From positions 24,395-35,004 of the forward strand of contig NWUY0300109197.1 of NCBI GenBank assembly GCA_004151065.3: a stretch of 10,610 nucleotides of DNA, written 5' to 3'. The stretch is from Larix sibirica. Lineage: Eukaryota > Streptophyta > Pinopsida > Pinales > Pinaceae. Below the pieces are notes generated by a model that was not told where the DNA came from, made no database searches, and was given only the letters and a program-made list of their open reading frames with translations. The translations under genes were made by a program, and so were the position numbers. Of this stretch, positions 7,521 through 10,610 are shown in pieces; position 1 is the first letter of the stretch; each line of letters starts with the position of its first letter.

Positions 7521-8203
7521 AAAAAAGTTAGTGTAAACCCATCAGGTCCTGGAGCCTTCCCGTCTTTCATTTGATTGACAGCATCCTCAACTTCCTGGAA
7601 TTCCACAGGCTTCATTATTATGTCATTCTAGGACGCTGTCACCAACCGGGGGATATGTCTGGTGACCATCCTTATATGCGCAGATCTGTCCTGCCTATCT
7701 TCCTTCATGATAGTTCCAAAATATTGGACAATCTCATCCTCCATATCTTCCTCGGTTTCTATATATTGCTCGTCATCTTTTTTTAACTTGGAGATCTTGG
7801 TCCTTTGGCGATTCTAAATCACCAAGTGGTGGAAGAATTTCATGTTTCGTTCCCCCTCCTGAAGCCATTGATTGTGGGATTTTTGTTTCCACAATATCTC
7901 CTCTTGTCGTTCCCTGGTGGTAAGTTGTTCCAGGGTGGCTTGCTCACGTTGTTTCAGATCCTGAGAGTACCCAGAATTCATGCCTTCTCTTTGAATTTCC
8001 ACTAGCTTTTCAGTTAGAGACTTTTGATCTTGGAATATTTTCCCAAATTCCTCCTTATTCCAGGTACAGATTTTTGCTTTTAATTTTTTCAGTTTTTGCT
8101 GGAATTGGTACATCAGGGTGCCCCTGATAGGTTCCAACTCCTCCCACCATTTACTGACAAGATCTTTGAAGTGCTTATGTTCAAGCGGGGGGACCACCAT
8201 CAT
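7521..8203 (-). pseudogene. ORF2 endonuclease-RT linker, helical, with two nonsense codons
   Basis: Starting at about 8200 the frame reads FKDLVSKWWEEL, then a long charged helical region (KLKKLKAKICTWNKEEFGKI) and the family hallmarks WKQKSHNQWLQEGERNMKFFH. A TAG at 7816-7814 interrupts FHHLVI*NRQRTKIS, where family members usually have Gln or Arg. Translation continues in frame to a second TAG at 7630-7628 before NDIMMKPVEF. It then reads the conserved GKAPGPDGF that opens the reverse transcriptase. The frame is lost within an A-run (plus strand) at 7521-7526, after which FHHLWDLIKDDVW resumes in the next frame. Confidence 0.9.
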
Positions 8204-8909
8204 CCCAAACCAGACTTACATGCCAATGATCAGAGCCAGCCAAGGGAAGGACCAGAGCAGTGGCTTCCCTATCCCCTATAATCATAGCCTTAGGTACAAG
8301 GAATCTGTCTAAACGAGAGGCAACATGATGCTCACCTCCTTGCTTGTTATTCCATGTAAACCAACCATTCCCTGTCTCGATGTCCACTAAACCATTCTCC
8401 TGGATGAAGTTTCTGAAGGATATATTGACTGCATCCATACTACACCTTCCTCCTTTCTTCCCTTCCAAAGAAGTGATCATGTTGAAATCACCACCCATAA
8501 CCCAAAGACAGCCTTCATGCTCATGGGCTTCCATAACTAAGAAGGATAAGAAAGCAGGTTTTTGGGATAAAATAATGGGGCCATAGACATTAGTTAGAGT
8601 ACCTCTTACCTCCGAATTATCAAGTTTAAAATCGAGGCTAATAGAGAACCTAGAAGCACGAAAGCAGGTTAGGGAAATTTCCGCGGGGTTCCATAAAATG
8701 GAAATTCCACCAGCCGCTCCCTGAGCATCAATAGCAATTACCTGACTTCCCTGCCACAGTTGTCCACCTATAACCTGCATAGTCTCCGATCTGCATTTTG
8801 TTTCTTGCAAGAATAAAACATCTGGTTTTTCTTTCCTTAACTTCATCTTTAGGGTCTTCATTTTCCTTGGATTTTTAACCCCACGGATATTCCAAGTTAT
8901 AATCTTCAT
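8181..8909 (-). pseudogene. ORF2 endonuclease domain (AP endonuclease/EEP fold), uninterrupted
   Basis: The 242-residue frame holds every catalytic landmark of L1 endonuclease, which nicks target DNA to prime reverse transcription. These are WN at 6-7, LQETK with Glu36, VYG with Tyr109, GGDFN with Asp141 and Asn143, SRLDR at 198-202 and SDH at 226-228. No stop interrupts the domain. Directly after it (DDGGPP) the frame is lost. The next frame resumes at LEHKHFKDLV, whereas family members have about 10 more residues of the KPFRFEKMW type between, so a short out-of-frame deletion is inferred. The isolated domain is the best preserved part of ORF2. Confidence 0.92.
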
Positions 8910-8911
8910 TA
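8907..8911 (-). promoter_or_regulatory. ORF1/ORF2 stop-start overlap TAATG
   Basis: In the ORF1 frame the codon at 8911-8909 is TAA, and the ORF2 ATG begins at 8909, so the minus strand reads ATC TAA TG with one shared A. UAAUG is the signal for coupled termination-reinitiation described for some non-LTR retrotransposons (for example SART1). The phase is supported because ORF1 from 9664 to 8911 is exactly 251 codons and the downstream ATG opens the endonuclease. Confidence 0.7.
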
Positions 8912-9944
8912 GATACTCTTGACTACTTCAGAGAAGGCCTCCCTTATTGTTGGGTACTATCCTGATTCGACAAGTTTGGTCCTAGTCTCCGCAATTCTCT
9001 GTCGATTCGTCTTTCATCCCCATTTTCCCCCTTCCTCTAGTTGTTTCCTTTTGCTGCCCTTCATTGGATCCTTATCTATACCCAGGTGAGGGGATGATTT
9101 GGTTTTAAGGATATCCTGCTGTAGAAGTTCCAGCTGCCTTCTGGAAACATACCCTTGCCTTTTTTTGCTGCATTCCTTCTCGATCTCATCCAAATCCATC
9201 TCTCCCAGGTCCATATCTTAATTTTCCTCCAGCATTTCTTCCTCCATGATTTCCACTATCTCCTCCATAGGCCTGATCGTGGATTGATTACCTTCTTTAG
9301 TGGTGATTTTATCCTTTTGAGGACCATCGTCCTCGATCTCCATGTTACTCAAAGCGACGAACCTATTCCCACTATGATTCCATTTGTTGGTATTCTGTTT
9401 TGTTGTAGGAGGATGAGGGATATTTTTACTCTGCCTCTTGCGATTATGAACCTGTGTAAAACCCTCATTGTCCTTTTCTTTTTCTTTCTTTTCCATGGGG
9501 AGAAAGACATTGGATTTTAGGGTCGGACAGTCCCTACTCAGATGCCCATATTCATGGCATTGTCTGCACCGAAAAGGCAGTTGTTCATAGTCTAGGGTTT
9601 GGACCCAATCCTCATCTTCCCAGGTCAAATTGATAACCTCTGGAAGATCTTTGGACATGTTCATGTAAACACAAATGCGAGCGTAGGTGGTGTATCGCTA
9701 CAGCCGTGTCTGTTCTGAAACTTTCACAAACTTCCCCAAGTTGTTCCTAATGGCCTCCAAGATTTCAGGCTCCCAATACTCACATGGGAGTGAGTAAAGC
9801 CAGATCCAGACCAGAGCAATACTCAGATCCTCCGTATAAGGGTTAAACCTCTCCTTCCAGGGGCGTAAGAATAACCCATATGAATAAAACAAGTAAGGGC
9901 CACCCATAAGGACACGATCAATGTAGATACGACACTTAATTATA
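8909..9944 (-). pseudogene. LINE ORF1 (gag-like, DUF4283 and CCHC zinc knuckle), 5'-truncated and broken
   Basis: ORF1 binds element RNA. The retained part begins inside DUF4283 (DRVLMGGPYLF, GLFLRPW, EYWEPEILEAIRNNLGKFVKV, ARICVYMNMSKDLPE). It continues through DWVQTLDYEQLPFRCRQCHEY into a CCHC knuckle, CX2CX4HX4C (CRQCHEYGHLSRDC, 9568-9527), intact. A charged Lys/Glu-rich tail with EEMLEEN follows, then DMDLGEMDLDEIEKE and KTNRQRIAE, ending in EAFSEVVKSI-TAA at 8911-8909. The N-terminal part of DUF4283 and the start codon are missing because the insertion is truncated at about 9944. Internal stops are TAG 9700-9698, TAA 9220-9218, TGA 9016-9014 and TAG 8959-8957, all in one frame, so no frameshift is needed. 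Confidence 0.92.
9527..9568 (-). other. CCHC zinc knuckle of ORF1
   Basis: The segment CRQCHEYGHLSRDC fits CX2CX4HX4C exactly. This zf-CCHC_4 type directly follows DUF4283 in plant LINE ORF1 and is thought to bind nucleic acid. All four metal ligands are preserved. Confidence 0.93.
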
Positions 9945-9962
9945 GGGAAAGAATGTCATATA
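9945..9962. repeat. Right target-site duplication of the LINE (imperfect)
   Basis: GGGAAAGAATGTCATATA begins where ORF1 similarity ends and mirrors the left copy at 3196-3215. The agreement of coding end and duplication start places the 5' truncation point at about 9944. Confidence 0.6.
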
Positions 9963-10278
9963 AAAAATGAAATGTTATTATTTCAACCTCGAAACCTGTT
10001 TTAATTATATCATTATTAATAAAAACGTCACTTCTATAATAATAAAACGACACAACAAAATTCTATTAAGATGCAAAATGAAAACAATTGATGTATGGTT
10101 GATAAAAACAATGATAAACCTAATACACACTAACTTACATTTTTCCAATATCGACATACATATTACATGAAAGACGTTAAAAATGGGACTGTCGAAAATG
10201 TTAATTTGACATGAAATTTGTTTTGCATCCTTATTGTCTTTGCTAATATACTTTTCGATGCTTTTATATACTTAAAAT
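9963..10278. other. AT-rich flank right of the LINE, no gene seen
   Basis: The stretch is strongly A+T-rich. A 67-codon plus-strand frame (9967-10170) is Ile/Lys/Asn-rich, as expected of AT-rich DNA read by chance. No motif, terminus or RNA gene was recognised. It is the right half of the pre-LINE target DNA. Confidence 0.5.
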
Positions 10279-10360
10279 GCACTAGTGCGTGTTAACTAAA
10301 GAGGCATTGATGCAGGTTAACATAATATGCATTGGTGTGCATGAAAGCAAAGTGCATCGA
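10279..10360. repeat. Second, smaller cluster of the GCAC-palindrome motif
   Basis: GCACTAGTGC at 10279-10288 is a perfect palindrome identical in type to those at 512-976. Related copies are GCATTGATGC (10304-10313), GCATTGGTGTGC (10329-10340) and GTGCATCGAT (10352-10361). The spacing of about 25 bases matches the left array. This could be the subterminal zone of another member of the same DNA-transposon family entering from the right edge. No CACTA terminus was found beside it. Confidence 0.55.
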
Positions 10361-10440
10361 TAATGAAACTCCAATTTTCATGTGGGCTGAAAACCGATAA
10401 TGAAACTCTGATTTCCATGCAGGCTGAAAATCAATAATGA
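10358..10440. repeat. Tandem repeat, two 37-bp units and a partial third
   Basis: Units at 10358-10394 and 10395-10431 start CGATAATGAAACTC and end GGCTGAAAA plus one or two bases. They differ at a few positions, mostly transitions. A third partial copy starts at 10432 (CAATAATGAA). Each unit start (ATCGATAATG/ACCGATAATG) resembles the nearby palindromic motif. Confidence 0.85.
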
Positions 10441-10610
10441 ATTACTAAAGGAATTTTGTTTACTTTGATGGTAATGCTCAGATCACATGCAACATGGGGG
10501 TGAGGGGGGCATAATCAATGGCATATGATTTAATTTGAAATGTTGCAGCACAGTGTACATGCTTTTTTTTTAACATAAACTGAAGAAGAGAGATATTTAT
10601 AAAAAGGCTG
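10441..10610. other. Right edge, no gene seen
   Basis: No coding frame or recognisable element was found. There is a 9-base T-run at 10563-10571 and a short G-rich run near 10496-10508. The T-run could be the tail of another minus-strand retroelement, but nothing beside it supports that. Confidence 0.4.

Larger units (their letters stand above)
4411..8909 (-). pseudogene. LINE ORF2 polyprotein (endonuclease, reverse transcriptase, zf-RVT, RNase H), inactivated
   Basis: The frame starts at an ATG (8909) that overlaps the ORF1 stop and once encoded about 1,500 residues, a usual size for plant L1 ORF2 with RNase H. Frame order on the minus strand is 8909-8181 (endonuclease), about 8200-7527 (linker), about 7520-6732 (reverse transcriptase) and about 6726-4411 (thumb to RNase H). 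Junctions are a small deletion at about 8190 and single-base shifts in the A-runs at 7521-7526 and 6727-6731. Internal stops lie at 7814, 7628, 7278, 7083, 6990, 6565, 6379, 6022, 5401, 5281, 5266 and 4843 (lowest coordinate of each). Most replace Trp or Gln expected from the family. Domain details are given separately. Confidence 0.92.
3227..9944 (-). mobile_element. L1-clade LINE (plant, RNase H-bearing), 5'-truncated and inactivated, about 6.7 kb
   Basis: In element orientation (minus strand) the order is ORF1 with DUF4283 and a CCHC knuckle, ORF2 with endonuclease, reverse transcriptase, zf-RVT-like segment and RNase H, an extra coding-like segment, a 3' UTR and a 10-base poly(A). An imperfect target-site duplication brackets it. 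The 5' end falls inside DUF4283, as expected from incomplete reverse transcription. ORF1 carries 4 internal stops, and ORF2 carries 12 internal stops plus 3 frame disruptions. The domain set matches what is known of plant L1 elements that acquired an RNase H domain. It could not mobilise itself. Confidence 0.93.

Noticed and set aside
9967-10170. 67-codon plus-strand open frame
   Set aside because: Ile/Lys/Asn-rich translation typical of AT-rich noncoding DNA.
10563-10571. T-run as the tail of another LINE
   Set aside because: No LINE 3' UTR or target duplication is visible beside it before the window ends.

Overview
The window looks like intergenic DNA from a large, transposon-rich plant nuclear genome. 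Everything recognisable is a decayed transposable element of a plant type: an L1-clade LINE with RNase H, a Ty3/gypsy integrase relic, and a CACTA (En/Spm-like) terminus with subterminal repeats. No intact host gene, tRNA, rRNA or CRISPR array was found. The heavy decay and nesting would suit a gymnosperm or another large-genome seed plant, but the sequence alone does not fix the species.

Layout. (1) Positions 1-1156 appear to be one end of a CACTA DNA transposon, read on the minus strand from its terminus at 1156 inward. It has a CACTACAAGG terminus, a subterminal zone, about 17 copies of a degenerate palindrome (GCACYRGTGC type) at 512-976, and then an unrecognised 137-residue open frame reading into the element (439-26). 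(2) Directly abutting it, 1157-1915 on the plus strand is a relic of a Ty3/gypsy integrase with stops, frameshifts and lost catalytic residues. The CACTA element therefore seems to have jumped into an older gypsy element. (3) 1916-3195 is unassigned, with one 23-bp tandem duplication. (4) 3227-9944 on the minus strand is a 6.7-kb L1-type LINE that dominates the window. It is flanked by an imperfect target-site duplication (3196-3215 and 9945-9962), ends in poly(A), and is 5'-truncated inside ORF1. (5) 9963-10610 is AT-rich flank with a few copies of the same palindromic motif and a 37-bp tandem repeat.

The LINE. ORF1 (9944-8909) keeps the C-terminal half of DUF4283 and a complete CCHC zinc knuckle. 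Its TAA stop overlaps the ORF2 ATG as TAATG, an arrangement used for termination-reinitiation in some non-LTR retrotransposons. ORF2 (8909-4411) encodes, in order, an AP-like endonuclease with all catalytic residues, a linker, reverse transcriptase (catalytic Asp and FVDD kept), a zf-RVT-like segment and RNase H (last catalytic Asp changed to Asn). I count 12 internal stops and 3 frame disruptions in ORF2, so the copy is dead. Downstream of RNase H lies an unexpected third coding-like segment (4208-3613), basic at its start and then helical and acidic, with no family I recognise. It is the most novel object in the window. A 131-codon hydrophobic frame overlaps it further 3'.

Nothing here works together as a functional pathway. 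The window is a record of successive insertions: gypsy first, CACTA into gypsy, and the LINE separately into the neighbouring DNA, followed by decay through substitutions that look mostly like C-to-T changes.
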